Shown: positions 16,434 to 25,022 of the stretch, piece by piece
How positions within the stretch are numbered: the stretch's first letter is position 1
How the letters are laid out: every line of letters starts with the position of its first letter
From: Pandoraea oxalativorans
GTDB taxonomy: Bacteria > Pseudomonadota > Gammaproteobacteria > Burkholderiales > Burkholderiaceae
Assembly: GCF_000972785.3 (NCBI RefSeq)
Contig: NZ_CP011253.3
Location: forward strand, 2,170,001 to 2,234,000
DNA length: 64,000 nucleotides
Direction: 5' to 3'
Notes under the pieces: model-generated
Databases searched by the model: none
Seen by the model: the letters and a program-made list of their open reading frames with translations, nothing else
Told to the model about the DNA's origin: nothing
Made by a program: the position numbers and the translations under genes

Positions 16434-17516
16434 GTGGCAACCAATCAGGCACCGACGCTCGACGCTTTGCAATCGCTGCTGGCAACCGTCCAGCGCAACG
16501 AGCGCTCGCTAAAACGTTTTCAGGACATCGAGCTGGCGCTCATGGGCGCGCCGGACTTCGGACAATTCCTGGAGGTGGTGCTCAATCGTCTGCGCCACGA
16601 CTTCGACCTGTCGGGGGTGCGTCTGATGCTGGCCGAGGTCGACGATACCCTTCGCGATCTCATCGACACGGCCGAAGGCATCCGCGCGCTCGATGACGGT
16701 CTGTGCATCGCGCAGGACCCCGGGACGTTTGCCGCTGTGTGCGGCGACGGTCAGCTCTGGATCGGCGCACCGCGCGAGCGTCACGCGGCGCTGTTCGGGC
16801 CGCGCGCACCGGCGAGTGCCGTCGTCATGCCGTTGGCGCGCAACGGACGTTACATCGGTGTGATTGCACTGGGCAGTCGCGACGCACGCCGCTTTGCCCC
16901 CGACATGGCCACCGACTTCCTCGAACGGTTCGGCGCAGTCGTCGCCGTGTGTCTCGAGAACATGTGGAATCGCGAGCGCCTCAAGCGTATCGGTCTGACG
17001 GACCCGCTCACGGGTTTGTCGAACCGTCGCTACTTCGATCAGCGTCTGCGAGAGGAGGTCGTTCGGGGGGCGCGCTATGGCGCACCGCTCGCGTGCCTGC
17101 TCATCGACATCGACCATTTCAAGCGTGTCAACGACAGCCACGGTCATGCGACCGGCGATCGCGCGTTGCGTGCCGCAAGTGTCTGCATGCGTGCGCAATT
17201 GCGGGTGACGGATACCCTCGCGCGATACGGCGGGGAAGAATTCGCCGCACTCCTGGTACAGACCGAGCAGAACTGGGCGGGGACGGTGGCCGAGCGGGTG
17301 CGTCGTGCGGTGGCGCGGCTGGAAGTGCCCGACGACGACGGGATTCTCGTGCCGCTTACCATTTCGATTGGATTGGCCAGCGTCGATCCGCGCGACATCG
17401 CCGATCCGGAATCGCTGCCCATGCGCCTGCTGAGCGCTGCGGACGCCGCGCTCTACGCCGCGAAGCGCTCGGGACGCGACCGCGTGGTCGTCGCCCCGAC
17501 GGCGAGCCTTCGTTAG
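16434..17516 (+). CDS. Diguanylate cyclase with GAF-like (DUF484) sensor domain
   Basis: 360 residues from a GTG start with a weak ribosome site. Residues about 10-175 resemble DUF484/GAF domains (ERSLKRFQDIELALMGAPDF, then SAVVMPLARNGRYIGVIALG). Residues about 185-355 are a GGDEF domain: LTDPLTGLSNRRYFDQRL, LIDIDHFKRVNDSHGH, and an intact active site GGEEF at 266-270. The inhibitory I-site RVTD sits at 257-260, exactly five residues before GGEEF, so product feedback is likely. It should make cyclic di-GMP from two GTP in the cytosol. No transmembrane segment is present. Confidence 0.95.
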   Translation: MATNQAPTLDALQSLLATVQRNERSLKRFQDIELALMGAPDFGQFLEVVLNRLRHDFDLSGVRLMLAEVDDTLRDLIDTAEGIRALDDGLCIAQDPGTFAAVCGDGQLWIGAPRERHAALFGPRAPASAVVMPLARNGRYIGVIALGSRDARRFAPDMATDFLERFGAVVAVCLENMWNRERLKRIGLTDPLTGLSNRRYFDQRLREEVVRGARYGAPLACLLIDIDHFKRVNDSHGHATGDRALRAASVCMRAQLRVTDTLARYGGEEFAALLVQTEQNWAGTVAERVRRAVARLEVPDDDGILVPLTISIGLASVDPRDIADPESLPMRLLSAADAALYAAKRSGRDRVVVAPTASLR

Positions 17517-17572
17517 CCGACCGTCCACCGCCCCCTACATCGATCCGGTCCGGGGCGTGTCAGACCGGGCGG

Positions 17573-18520
17573 TTATCGAACGCTGAACCAGCCGATCAGC
17601 AACGACACCGTCACCACCGACAACACCGTCGAGATCAGAATGGCGCGCGACGCCACGGCCGCCTCGCGGCCGTACAACTGCGCCAGCATGAACGGCCCGG
17701 TGCCGATGGGCAGCGCCGACAGCAGCAACGCGCTGTGCGCCCAGATCGTTGGCAGATCGAACACGCGAAACGCCAGAAACGCGGTAATGGCCGGTTGGAA
17801 AATCAGCTTGAGTCCGACGAGGCGTCCCACGGCGCGCGCCATCCGCGGCTCTTTTGCCGCGCCCGCGCTTTGTGCGAGGAACATGCCGATGGCCACCAGT
17901 GCGCACGGGCTGGCCGCGCCGCCGAGTAACGTCGTGAAGTGGAGGGCGGGGGCGGGCAGCGCGATGCCGAACGCCGCGAACGCCATACCGGCGAAGGGCG
18001 AGACGACCAGTGGATTGCGAATGAGCGCACGCGCAACGAAACCCGCCGTGCGACGCCAGTTCGGCGTGGCTTGCAGATCCGTTTCGATAATTCCGATGGA
18101 AATCGCGAAGAGCACCGTCGCCGTGAGCAGCATGGCCACGACGACGGCGGGCACGCTCGCCGGACCGAACGCTACGAGGCACAGCGGCAGCCCCATGAAG
18201 CCCGCGTTAGGGTACGCCGCGCCCATCCCCTCGATGCTTGCGTCGGTCAGGCGTCCGCGCACCGTCCGGTCGAGCAGGAAGGACAGCGCGAAGGTTGCGG
18301 CCATCCCGCCGCCGAACGCGCCCAGAAAGCCGGGATTGACGAGCTCGGCCCACGTGATCTGCGCCATCGACTGAAACAGAACGGCGGGCAGCGCAAGATA
18401 GACGACGAAGCGATTGAGCGCATCGAGCGCGGCATCGCCGAGCCAGGCCCTGCGGGCGCAAAGGTACCCCAGGAAGATCAGCCCGAACACGGGCAGGGCG
18501 GCAGAGATAACGGCTTGCAT
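17573..18520 (-). CDS. AEC-family (auxin efflux carrier-like) transporter
   Basis: 315 residues with about ten hydrophobic segments, e.g. VISAALPVFGLIFLGYLCAR at the N-terminus and VASRAILISTVLSVVTVSLL at the C-terminus. AEC/BASS-type permeases move organic acids such as malonate or malate across the inner membrane. The family repeat with conserved Asn/Gly in the fourth and ninth helices is plausible (FVVYLALPAVLFQSMAQITW). The GntR gene lies 19 bp upstream on the same strand, so regulator and carrier are probably one unit. Confidence 0.9.
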   Translation of the reverse strand: MQAVISAALPVFGLIFLGYLCARRAWLGDAALDALNRFVVYLALPAVLFQSMAQITWAELVNPGFLGAFGGGMAATFALSFLLDRTVRGRLTDASIEGMGAAYPNAGFMGLPLCLVAFGPASVPAVVVAMLLTATVLFAISIGIIETDLQATPNWRRTAGFVARALIRNPLVVSPFAGMAFAAFGIALPAPALHFTTLLGGAASPCALVAIGMFLAQSAGAAKEPRMARAVGRLVGLKLIFQPAITAFLAFRVFDLPTIWAHSALLLSALPIGTGPFMLAQLYGREAAVASRAILISTVLSVVTVSLLIGWFSVR

Positions 18521-18539
18521 GGGTTGCTTCGTCAGTTCG

Positions 18540-19316
18540 TCAGTTCGATTGCGTGAGACGGATCAGCCATTCGCGACGCGCGTTGCCACCGTCGGCTTCC
18601 GTATGTTCGCGGGCGGCGGTTTCGGCACCGTTGGCGTCACCGGCCGCAATGCGCGCGACGATTTCCCCATGCTCATGCCAGACGACTTCCTGCATCGGCA
18701 TCGCGCCCAGCGTGGCGGCCATCGCGCGCATGATGTGCGGCCACTGCGGGGCCACCGTCTGTGCAATCAGCGGGTTGCCCGACGCGTCGTGCAAGGCCGT
18801 GTGGAAGGCGACTTCGATACGGACCTGCCGCACCACCGGCGTGCCTTTGGTCATGGCCATGCCAGCGGCGACGGCGTCTTGCAGGCGGCGCAGCGCATCG
18901 TCCGGCAACGTGCCTTCGGCGCGGCGCATCGCGGCCAGTCGCGCCGCCAGGCTGTCGAGTGCGGTGCGCACCTGATAGAGCTGACGCAAATGGTCCGCGT
19001 CGATCGGGGCCACTTCGAGCCCCTGACGTCCACTGTCGCACACCAGTCCGTCGCGCTTGAGCAATTGCAATGCATGGCTCACGGGCTGACGCGATACGCC
19101 CAACGAGTCGGCCAGTTCGGCCTGGCGGATGCGCTCGCCGGGCGGCAGCGTGAGGTCGGCGATGGCGTCGCGCAGCCGCGAGTACACCTGATCGATGAGC
19201 ACCGGCGTGCTGGCGAGCGGCGCAAGCGGGGCCATCGGCGAGGGCATGGCGTCGGTCGTCGGCCCGTCGGTGGTATCCGCGGGGGATGAGGCGGAAGATG
19301 AACCGGGCTGTGGCAT
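18540..19316 (-). CDS. GntR-family regulator with FCD domain
   Basis: 258 residues from the ATG at 19316 (MPQPGSS). The frame is open further upstream but that part looks non-coding. A Pro/Ser/Asp-rich leader of about 35 residues precedes a winged helix: LIDQVYSRLRDAIADLTLPP, GERIRQAELADSLGVSRQPV. The all-helical FCD ligand domain follows, with metal-type ligands in VAFHTALHDASGNPLI and later His residues (WHEHGEIV, AREHTEA). FadR/FCD members usually sense organic acids. Likely controls the AEC carrier directly downstream. Confidence 0.92.
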   Translation of the reverse strand: MPQPGSSSASSPADTTDGPTTDAMPSPMAPLAPLASTPVLIDQVYSRLRDAIADLTLPPGERIRQAELADSLGVSRQPVSHALQLLKRDGLVCDSGRQGLEVAPIDADHLRQLYQVRTALDSLAARLAAMRRAEGTLPDDALRRLQDAVAAGMAMTKGTPVVRQVRIEVAFHTALHDASGNPLIAQTVAPQWPHIMRAMAATLGAMPMQEVVWHEHGEIVARIAAGDANGAETAAREHTEADGGNARREWLIRLTQSN

Positions 19317-19513
19317 GGCATTCCGGCGAAGGCCGGTATCCCTGATATCTGGAATTCCGAATTCTACGCGCGATGGCGGATGTCGACACGGTTTATTTCC
19401 GTGGACGTCCGTTTTGGGGGCGTGGAGGCGAGCGGGGGAAGGAGAGACGGAAAGTCGCGCGGCGGCGGCGCGGCGGGGAGAGGGAGACGGCGCTCTGCTG
19501 GCGCGCCCTGGAC

Positions 19514-19807
19514 TCACTCGCTCGGGTCAAGCTCCGGCGGCGAGCTGGACGTGGCGCGCGCGGGCGTCTGAAGCAGCGTCTGCATGGTGATGCGCGTGCG
19601 CTGGAGACGCCGGGCCAGGGCCCAGGCTTCGGCTTCGGTCTCGAACAGGCCCACGATCAGATGCGGTTCGGCGGCGAAGCCATCTGAAAACAGGCCGATG
19701 TTCTTGGCGATCATCTCACTCGCCCGCTCGATCGAGACAGTGTATTGACGCGGCGAACGGTACTGGTTGACGACGACGGCAAAGGCGCGGGAGAACGCGT
19801 CGGACAT
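19514..19807 (-). CDS. Small conserved hypothetical protein
   Basis: 97 residues; the ATG at 19807 has AGGGGG 7 nt upstream, whereas the longer frame to 20032 has none. It reads MSDAFSRAFAVVVNQYRSPR, with a later segment LIVGLFETEAEAWALARRLQ typical of small alpha/beta domains and a Ser/Pro-rich acidic tail. No signal peptide. I do not recognise a named family. Confidence 0.6.
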   Translation of the reverse strand: MSDAFSRAFAVVVNQYRSPRQYTVSIERASEMIAKNIGLFSDGFAAEPHLIVGLFETEAEAWALARRLQRTRITMQTLLQTPARATSSSPPELDPSE

Positions 19808-20269
19808 TCGGAAACCCCCTCTGTCTGCGTGGCGCGACACCCCCGGCGTGACCAGTCGAAGGCACGCACACGGCGTTGCACTTCCGGTGATTGTAGGCGA
19901 TGGGGCGGCGCCTGTCGGGGCAAAACGATGACGGTGGAAGCACCAATGCAGCAGGCGGTCGATTCCCTCGCACATCCCCACAAAAAAAGCCGCGAGCGGG
20001 TCGGCGGCGCAACAGAGAGGGTGACAGCGCAACCGGAGTTGCCGTAATTCAGATCAAATCGTGGCGATGACAATGCCGTGACCGACGCACGTGCAGGGTC
20101 GGTCGACAGCCCACGCGTTCCACACGCGTTACACCTCGCAAACCGCAGGCGGCTTGCGAAGGGTCATCGAGGAACGAGGTTGGGAAAATCCTGGAGGAAA
20201 AGCTATCCGCCGCGCGCAACGCGCGTCCTTCACCCTGCCTCGTTCGGTGCGGACTGACGCGTGCGCCGA
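19808..20269. other. 460-bp stretch without a clear gene
   Basis: Open frames here lack ribosome sites and coding-like composition. It should include the promoter of the 97-residue gene. I see no RNA gene, repeat array or riboswitch. Confidence 0.4.
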
Positions 20270-20458
20270 CTACACCAGCACGGGCAACGCCTCCACCACG
20301 AGGAACGCGACGAGCGCCCCAACCATCGCACCGACGGCACGCAGACCGTAGCGGGTCGAGCGCGTGGCCACAGGAATACCGCCAACGAGTAGCGCACCGG
20401 CCACTGCCATCGGCAGGAACAAGGTCAGGTCGTAGAGATTGAAGTGGATTGCGGGCAT
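20270..20458 (-). CDS. Small two-helix membrane protein (paralogue A)
   Basis: 62 residues from ATG at 20458 (MPAIHFNLYDLTLFLPMAVA), preceded by AGGAGAG. Two hydrophobic helices, LTLFLPMAVAGALLVGGIPV and RAVGAMVGALVAFLVVEALP, joined by a basic loop, with a short C-terminus PVLV. The length, helix spacing and ending (VGALVAFLVVEALPVLV) match the protein at 34240-34425 (VGSVLAVLAFEVVPLFA), so the two look paralogous. Function unknown; an inner-membrane location is likely. Confidence 0.65.
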   Translation of the reverse strand: MPAIHFNLYDLTLFLPMAVAGALLVGGIPVATRSTRYGLRAVGAMVGALVAFLVVEALPVLV

Positions 20459-20551
20459 CTTTCTTCTCTCCTCTCCTATGTGCCTTTCCACTATAGAACG
20501 GTCTTCGAGGATGCCCAAGTTTGGCGCAATGCAGCATGTTGCTGCGCCTGT

Positions 20552-20758
20552 TCAGTCTTCCTGACGAACGGCGTGCATCTTGCGACGTGCGTTCCACATC
20601 GCCATGTCCTTACGGGTGCGGATGCGTTCGCCGACGTTGATGCCCGCAGGTTGCGAGCGCGGTGAAGAGGCGGCAACTTCGTTGGCTTCGCTGCGCGCCT
20701 GTACCATCATGACGAGCGTGAACAACGAGGCGGCAAGCGCCAGCAGGATCAGTTTCAT
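20552..20758 (-). CDS. Small membrane-anchored basic protein
   Basis: 68 residues from ATG at 20758, with GGGGGC just upstream. Residues 1-18 (MKLILLALAASLFTLVMMV) are a single membrane anchor or uncleaved signal; no lipobox. The rest is short and basic: INVGERIRTRKDMAMWNARR. No family recognised. It could be a periplasm-facing accessory protein, but there is no direct support. Confidence 0.55.
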   Translation of the reverse strand: MKLILLALAASLFTLVMMVQARSEANEVAASSPRSQPAGINVGERIRTRKDMAMWNARRKMHAVRQED

Positions 20759-21158
20759 AGGGCCCCCGGTCAATCTCTGGTGAATCTGGTCTGTCTTTTG
20801 TTTGTCGTACGTCGCGGCCATCGTCCTGACCGGCCCGCCTCAAAAGGGGGCCGTGCCGGCGATCATGCCGCAACGCTTCGGTCATGCACTGCTGAGGGAC
20901 TTCGGTGCCGCAACTGCCTGATGGGGCGGGGGCCTCGGGACGTCTCGCATCGACGGCATCATAGTCTGTCAATGTGACAACTTTCCCGGACTTCCCAAAC
21001 GCAGGGCGTGCAGCGGCGCAGCACGCTCTGAAACGTATAGCGACACGCGCCGCGAAAAGTTTAGCGATCATGACAATTTTTTGACGACACGGGCCGATGG
21101 CGCGACAGCGACGCCCCTTCGGCCCGTGCCAAACCCGTCACATGCGGGCAAAGCAGGC
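20759..21158. other. 400-bp stretch without a clear gene
   Basis: Lies between the small anchored protein and the holin-like gene, all on the minus strand. It probably holds the promoter of the former and the end of the chitinase transcript. The frames across it (for instance 20610-21071) look like chance. Near 20955-20990 it has a less GC-rich patch that could be a promoter. Confidence 0.4.
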
Positions 21159-21359
21159 TTACGGCTGTCGGGAAATGCCGTCGTTCGGGCGAGCGCGCAC
21201 CGCATTCTCCGGTAATGCCATGGCCGCGAGCGACGCCAGTGCCGCTCCTGCCTGCGCCAGCTCGTGCATGACGTCAGGCGAGGTGCCGAGCGAAACCGCG
21301 AGGCCTGTGAGGCCCGCCCACGTCGACGGTTCCAGCAGCCGGGACAAGAGGAAGCGCAT
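21159..21359 (-). CDS. Holin-like small membrane protein next to chitinase
   Basis: 66 residues. The start ATG at 21359 lies 2 nt after the chitinase stop, and its GGAGG site is inside the chitinase 3' end, so the two are translationally linked. The sequence MRFLLSRLLEPSTWAGLTGL is followed by AVSLG, a short polar turn and a second hydrophobic helix (HELAQAGAALASLAAMALPE), then a charged tail. Size and layout match small phage-type holins that form inner-membrane holes. No other phage genes are near. In Serratia and Yersinia, holins of this kind are needed to release chitinases (type 10 secretion). That role here is inference. Confidence 0.6.
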   Translation of the reverse strand: MRFLLSRLLEPSTWAGLTGLAVSLGTSPDVMHELAQAGAALASLAAMALPENAVRARPNDGISRQP

Positions 21360-21361
21360 GG

Positions 21362-22933
21362 TCAGTCCTCCGTCGAGGAATCGTCCAGCGACGTCTTCCC
21401 GATGAAGTAAAACGGCGTCATGTCGATATGCGATGCCGTCGCTTTCTGCCCAAGCCCCTCATGTGCCGCATTCGCCAGCACGCCGTTGTCCTGGTCGACG
21501 GTCCAGGTGAACAGGCCGCCAAGCCCGTTGCGCCTGACGTAGTCGCCCTTGGCTCGCACGGTACGTGGCGTGTCGAGCGACATGAACATGCCCGTCGAAG
21601 GCTGGTACAGGAAGTCGGCATCGGCCACCGTATCGGTGTACAGAACGAAGCCGTTGCGCGCCGTACCGTGTTCGAGATCGAGGTAATTGCGCAGCACGTC
21701 GTAATACTCCGTTGTCCCCGATTCGAAGGTGCCGGTGGTGATGTCGTCGCCCGGGGAGTAGGTGCCGGAAAGCGCAGCGACCTGTGCAATCTGCGCCTGA
21801 AGCGCGTTGCGCGAGTAGGCTGCGTAACCGATGTGCACCTTGGCGAGCGGAACGCCTGCCTGACGTAGCCAGTTCACCGCGCGATCGATCGAGTAGCCGT
21901 CGGGCGCGGCCGGGTCCGTGTCGTGAAGATTCGTGTGATGAGCGAGCGCGGGCGCCCACGGCGTGCCGAAGAAGTCGTACGTCATCAGATTCAGACGTGA
22001 GACGCCCGCCGCGATCAGGCCCGGCAGGTTGGCCTTTTGCATGTCGGCCACGCTGGCCGACGCCGCAATCGAGATTTCGACGTCACGGCGACCGGCGGCC
22101 ACCAGCGCCCGCTTCAGATCGCTCACGAGCGCGACGTAGTTCGGTCCGTCCGAGTCGTCGTAGAGGTTGCCGTCGTCACCCGGCGAGCCGGGATACTCCC
22201 AGTCGATGTCGATCCCGGTGAACATTGGGAAGCGGCGCAGCAGATCGACGACGCTCGCGCAGAACGTCTTGCGTCGCGCGCTGCTGCCCGCCAGTCCATG
22301 AAACGCCTGGCTCATCGTCCAGCCGCCGATGGCGATGGCGAGTTTGAGTGCCGGGTTCTTCGCGTGCAGCAGACGCAAACCGCCGAGTACGCCCTGTGCC
22401 CGCGACTGCTGGAACATCGGCGTCACGTCGTTGCTCACCCAGCCGGGAAAGCCGCAGTTACGATAGGAGAGCACGTCCCCCCAACTGTCGACGAAGGTGG
22501 CCTGATCCGGCTTGCGTACGAAGTCGGTGGCTGCGCGGGCGATGGTCTGCGCCTTCTCGCCCTGATCGCCTACGATGCCCGCGAATCCGATGATCAGCCG
22601 GTCGTAGGCAAACGGATCGAGCAGCATCAGATCGACGCCGCGTCCGGCCGCGTCGTTGCTGAAGTCGCCGTCGAGGCGTCCATCGTATTGCGACCAGTCG
22701 GTGTAATAGCCGGAGACTTCGAATGCGTTTTTCGCATATCGGTTGTAGACGCGCCTGGCGACACGCGCCGACGTGTACGACAGTTGTGTCGTGCTCGTCG
22801 CCGGATCGAATCCGTTCTGCGCATAGGTGGTTTCCGTCGCGCCGTCGAGCGGGTCCGTGGGGTAGACGAGTGCGCTGAGGGCGTCGGTGGCGCATGCAGC
22901 GCAAGCGGGAGACGAATTGCACGGTGCAGTCAT
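21362..22933 (-). CDS. GH18-family chitinase without signal peptide
   Basis: 523 residues; start at 22933 with AGGAG upstream. A glycoside hydrolase family 18 barrel: the SxGG-type strand LAIAIGGWTMSQ near 198-209 and the catalytic DxxDxDxE form GIDIDWEYPGS with Glu at 246. The Met-Tyr-Asp strand LNLMTYDFFG and the late Trp strand LGGLFTWTVDQDN complete the substrate cleft. GH18 enzymes hydrolyse chitin with retention through the N-acetyl group. The N-terminus (MTAPCNSSPACAACATDALS) is not a signal peptide, so Sec/Tat export is unlikely. The wHTH gene lies 94 bp upstream and the holin-like gene follows immediately. Confidence 0.93.
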   Translation of the reverse strand: MTAPCNSSPACAACATDALSALVYPTDPLDGATETTYAQNGFDPATSTTQLSYTSARVARRVYNRYAKNAFEVSGYYTDWSQYDGRLDGDFSNDAAGRGVDLMLLDPFAYDRLIIGFAGIVGDQGEKAQTIARAATDFVRKPDQATFVDSWGDVLSYRNCGFPGWVSNDVTPMFQQSRAQGVLGGLRLLHAKNPALKLAIAIGGWTMSQAFHGLAGSSARRKTFCASVVDLLRRFPMFTGIDIDWEYPGSPGDDGNLYDDSDGPNYVALVSDLKRALVAAGRRDVEISIAASASVADMQKANLPGLIAAGVSRLNLMTYDFFGTPWAPALAHHTNLHDTDPAAPDGYSIDRAVNWLRQAGVPLAKVHIGYAAYSRNALQAQIAQVAALSGTYSPGDDITTGTFESGTTEYYDVLRNYLDLEHGTARNGFVLYTDTVADADFLYQPSTGMFMSLDTPRTVRAKGDYVRRNGLGGLFTWTVDQDNGVLANAAHEGLGQKATASHIDMTPFYFIGKTSLDDSSTED

Positions 22934-23027
22934 GAGGTGGCTCCTGAGAGTGAATGGACAGGTGCCGTTGCCGGGCGATGAAACATGAGGCTCGCGGCGA
23001 CATCGGCGTGACCAGCGTCGCGTTCGC

Positions 23028-23936
23028 TCAGCGGCTTCGCCAGCGCAAATGCCGTGTCAGTGTGCGCAAGGCGCGTGGGAGCGTCGTCGGCAGCCAGTCC
23101 CGGAGCCGACCGGGCCTGCCTGTCGACGGGCGGGGTGGGGAGGGCGTGGGTGACGTATCCGGTGCCTCGGGCATGAGCGCGGTGTCAGCGTCGACGCAAG
23201 ACTCGAAGCGATAGCCGATGCGCGGCACCGTCACAATGTGGCGATGCAATCCGAGCGGAATCAGCTTGCGGCGCAGGCGCGAGACCACCTGCATCAGATT
23301 GGTGTCGTCCTGATCGGGACGCGTCGGCCACAGCATCGCGATCAGCGTACGTTTGTCATGGGCGACATTGGCCGGGGAGCGCAACGCACACAGCAAGCGG
23401 TACTCGATCTGCGGGATCCGGACGGTCACGCCGTGTCGCCGCACCTCGCCGTGCCCGTCGCATGCGACACCGTGCGAGAGCGGCGGTGCGCACGATGCGG
23501 AGGCCGTGGCGTCGACGACCGTCACGCCGTCGTGGCTGCTGTTTAAGCACACCGACGACGTTTCGCGCGCTGCTTCGTCTGAAGGGTTCATATCGGAAGG
23601 GGTCATGGAAGCGTTCATGGAATCGATCGCGGAGGTGGACGACGGGACGTCGAAGCGATAGCCGACGCGCGCCACCGTCACGATGGCGCGTTGCAGGCCG
23701 AGCGGGGCGAGCGAGCGTCGCAAGCGGGAGACGAGTTGCACGAGCGCGGCGTCTTCCATCCACTGCGCGCGTTTGCCCCACAGCGCCGACATCAGCGCGT
23801 GCTTGTCGAGCGCGGTGCCCGCACGGGCGGCGAGCAGGACCAATAAACGCTTTTCCTGCTCAGACAGGCGCGCGGCGATGCCGTCGCGTTTTACGAGATT
23901 GGTGACCTCGTCCAGATCGAATGGTGACATCGGCAT
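23028..23936 (-). CDS. Regulator with two OmpR/PhoB-type winged helices
   Basis: 302 residues; AGGAG lies 7 nt before the ATG. Two Trans_reg_C-type DNA-binding domains occur in tandem with no receiver domain. The first, about residues 10-95, ends LVSRLRRSLAPLGLQRAIVT with VARVGYRFDV. The second, about 165-255, ends VVSRLRRKLIPLGLHRHIVT with VPRIGYRFES. A Ser-rich linker of about 70 residues joins them, and a Pro/Arg-rich tail follows. The near-repeat shows an internal duplication. There is no membrane segment of the ToxR/CadC kind. It is the first gene before chitinase and holin on the same strand, so it is the likely regulator of that unit. Confidence 0.85.
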   Translation of the reverse strand: MPMSPFDLDEVTNLVKRDGIAARLSEQEKRLLVLLAARAGTALDKHALMSALWGKRAQWMEDAALVQLVSRLRRSLAPLGLQRAIVTVARVGYRFDVPSSTSAIDSMNASMTPSDMNPSDEAARETSSVCLNSSHDGVTVVDATASASCAPPLSHGVACDGHGEVRRHGVTVRIPQIEYRLLCALRSPANVAHDKRTLIAMLWPTRPDQDDTNLMQVVSRLRRKLIPLGLHRHIVTVPRIGYRFESCVDADTALMPEAPDTSPTPSPPRPSTGRPGRLRDWLPTTLPRALRTLTRHLRWRSR

Positions 23937-24136
23937 GGGCTGCTCCTGGTATCGAATAGCGGAGGCTCACCGTAGCGATGCGCGCTCACCTGTCGCAAGA
24001 CAACAAGCGACGACAAGCGCGACATAGCCGTCGCCGTTCGGTACGTTGATCGGCGAGATGCGCTCGTCGAGTGCCTAGCCAATGTCACGCGTCACATCGC
24101 GAGGTAAGATAGCAGCCACATTTCCTGGATTTCGCC

Positions 24137-24991
24137 ATGCTCGAACTCATTTCCGAACACCGCTGCTTTGGTGGCGTGCAGCGCTTCTATCGCCACACTT
24201 CGTCCGTGATCGGGCTGCCGATGCGTTTTTCCGTGTTTGTGCCGCCGCAGGCGCGTGACGGACGCGCCGTGCCCGCGCTGTTCTATCTCGCGGGCCTCAC
24301 GTGTACGGAAGAAACGTTCATGATCAAGGGCGGGGCGCAGTGGCTCGCCGCAGAACACGGGGTGGCGATCATCACCCCGGACACCAGCCCGCGAGGCGCG
24401 GGCGTGCCCGGCGAGACGGACGCGTGGGATTTCGGCGTCGGCGCAGGTTTCTATCTCGACGCGACGCAAGACCCGTGGTCGAAGCACTACCGGATGTACA
24501 GCTACATCGTCGACGAACTGTACGGCCTCGTCACCCAGTCGCTACCCATCGACGCGGACCGTATCGGCATCTTCGGCCACTCGATGGGCGGTCATGGCGC
24601 GCTGACGCTGGCGCTTCGCAATCCCGGCAAATTCCGCTCGGTGTCCGCTTTCGCACCGATCGCCGCGCCGATGCATTGCCCGTGGGGCGAAAAAGCGTTC
24701 ACCGGCTATCTGGGGACGGATCGCGAGACGTGGCGTCAGTACGATGCCAGCGAACTGATCGCCAAGGCGGGAACGGTGGTGTTTCCGGGCGGCATTCTGA
24801 TCGATCAGGGGTTGAACGACCCGTTCCTCGAAGCGCAATTGCATCCGGACATCTTCGAGCGCGCCTGTCAGAAGGCGGGGCAGCCGTTGAATCTGCGCCG
24901 CCACAATGGCTACGATCACGGCTACTACTTCATCCAGACGTTCATGGCAGATCATCTGTCGCATCACGCCGAGCATCTGCGCGCGTACTGA
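24137..24991 (+). CDS. fghA: S-formylglutathione hydrolase
   Basis: 284 residues, esterase D family. It hydrolyses S-formylglutathione to formate and glutathione in formaldehyde detoxification. Seen in sequence: FYLAGLTCTEETFMIKGGAQ, the nucleophile elbow IFGHSMGGHGAL (catalytic Ser), Asp in LIDQGLNDPFL and His in RHNGYDHGYYFIQTF. The family signature PDTSPRGAGVPGE is present. The glutathione-dependent formaldehyde dehydrogenase gene that often sits beside it is not in view. Confidence 0.96.
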   Translation: MLELISEHRCFGGVQRFYRHTSSVIGLPMRFSVFVPPQARDGRAVPALFYLAGLTCTEETFMIKGGAQWLAAEHGVAIITPDTSPRGAGVPGETDAWDFGVGAGFYLDATQDPWSKHYRMYSYIVDELYGLVTQSLPIDADRIGIFGHSMGGHGALTLALRNPGKFRSVSAFAPIAAPMHCPWGEKAFTGYLGTDRETWRQYDASELIAKAGTVVFPGGILIDQGLNDPFLEAQLHPDIFERACQKAGQPLNLRRHNGYDHGYYFIQTFMADHLSHHAEHLRAY

Positions 24992-25022
24992 CCCGCCGTC
25001 TTCCTTTCGTTGTATTGCGACG

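Noticed and set aside
20049..20597. 182-codon minus-strand frame overlapping the small membrane protein gene
   Set aside because: Arg-rich shadow composition, no ribosome site, and it overlaps the better supported gene at 20270-20458.
21159..21359. Holin-like gene as evidence of a prophage
   Set aside because: No integrase, capsid, tail or lysis partner is nearby; the gene is coupled to chitinase instead.
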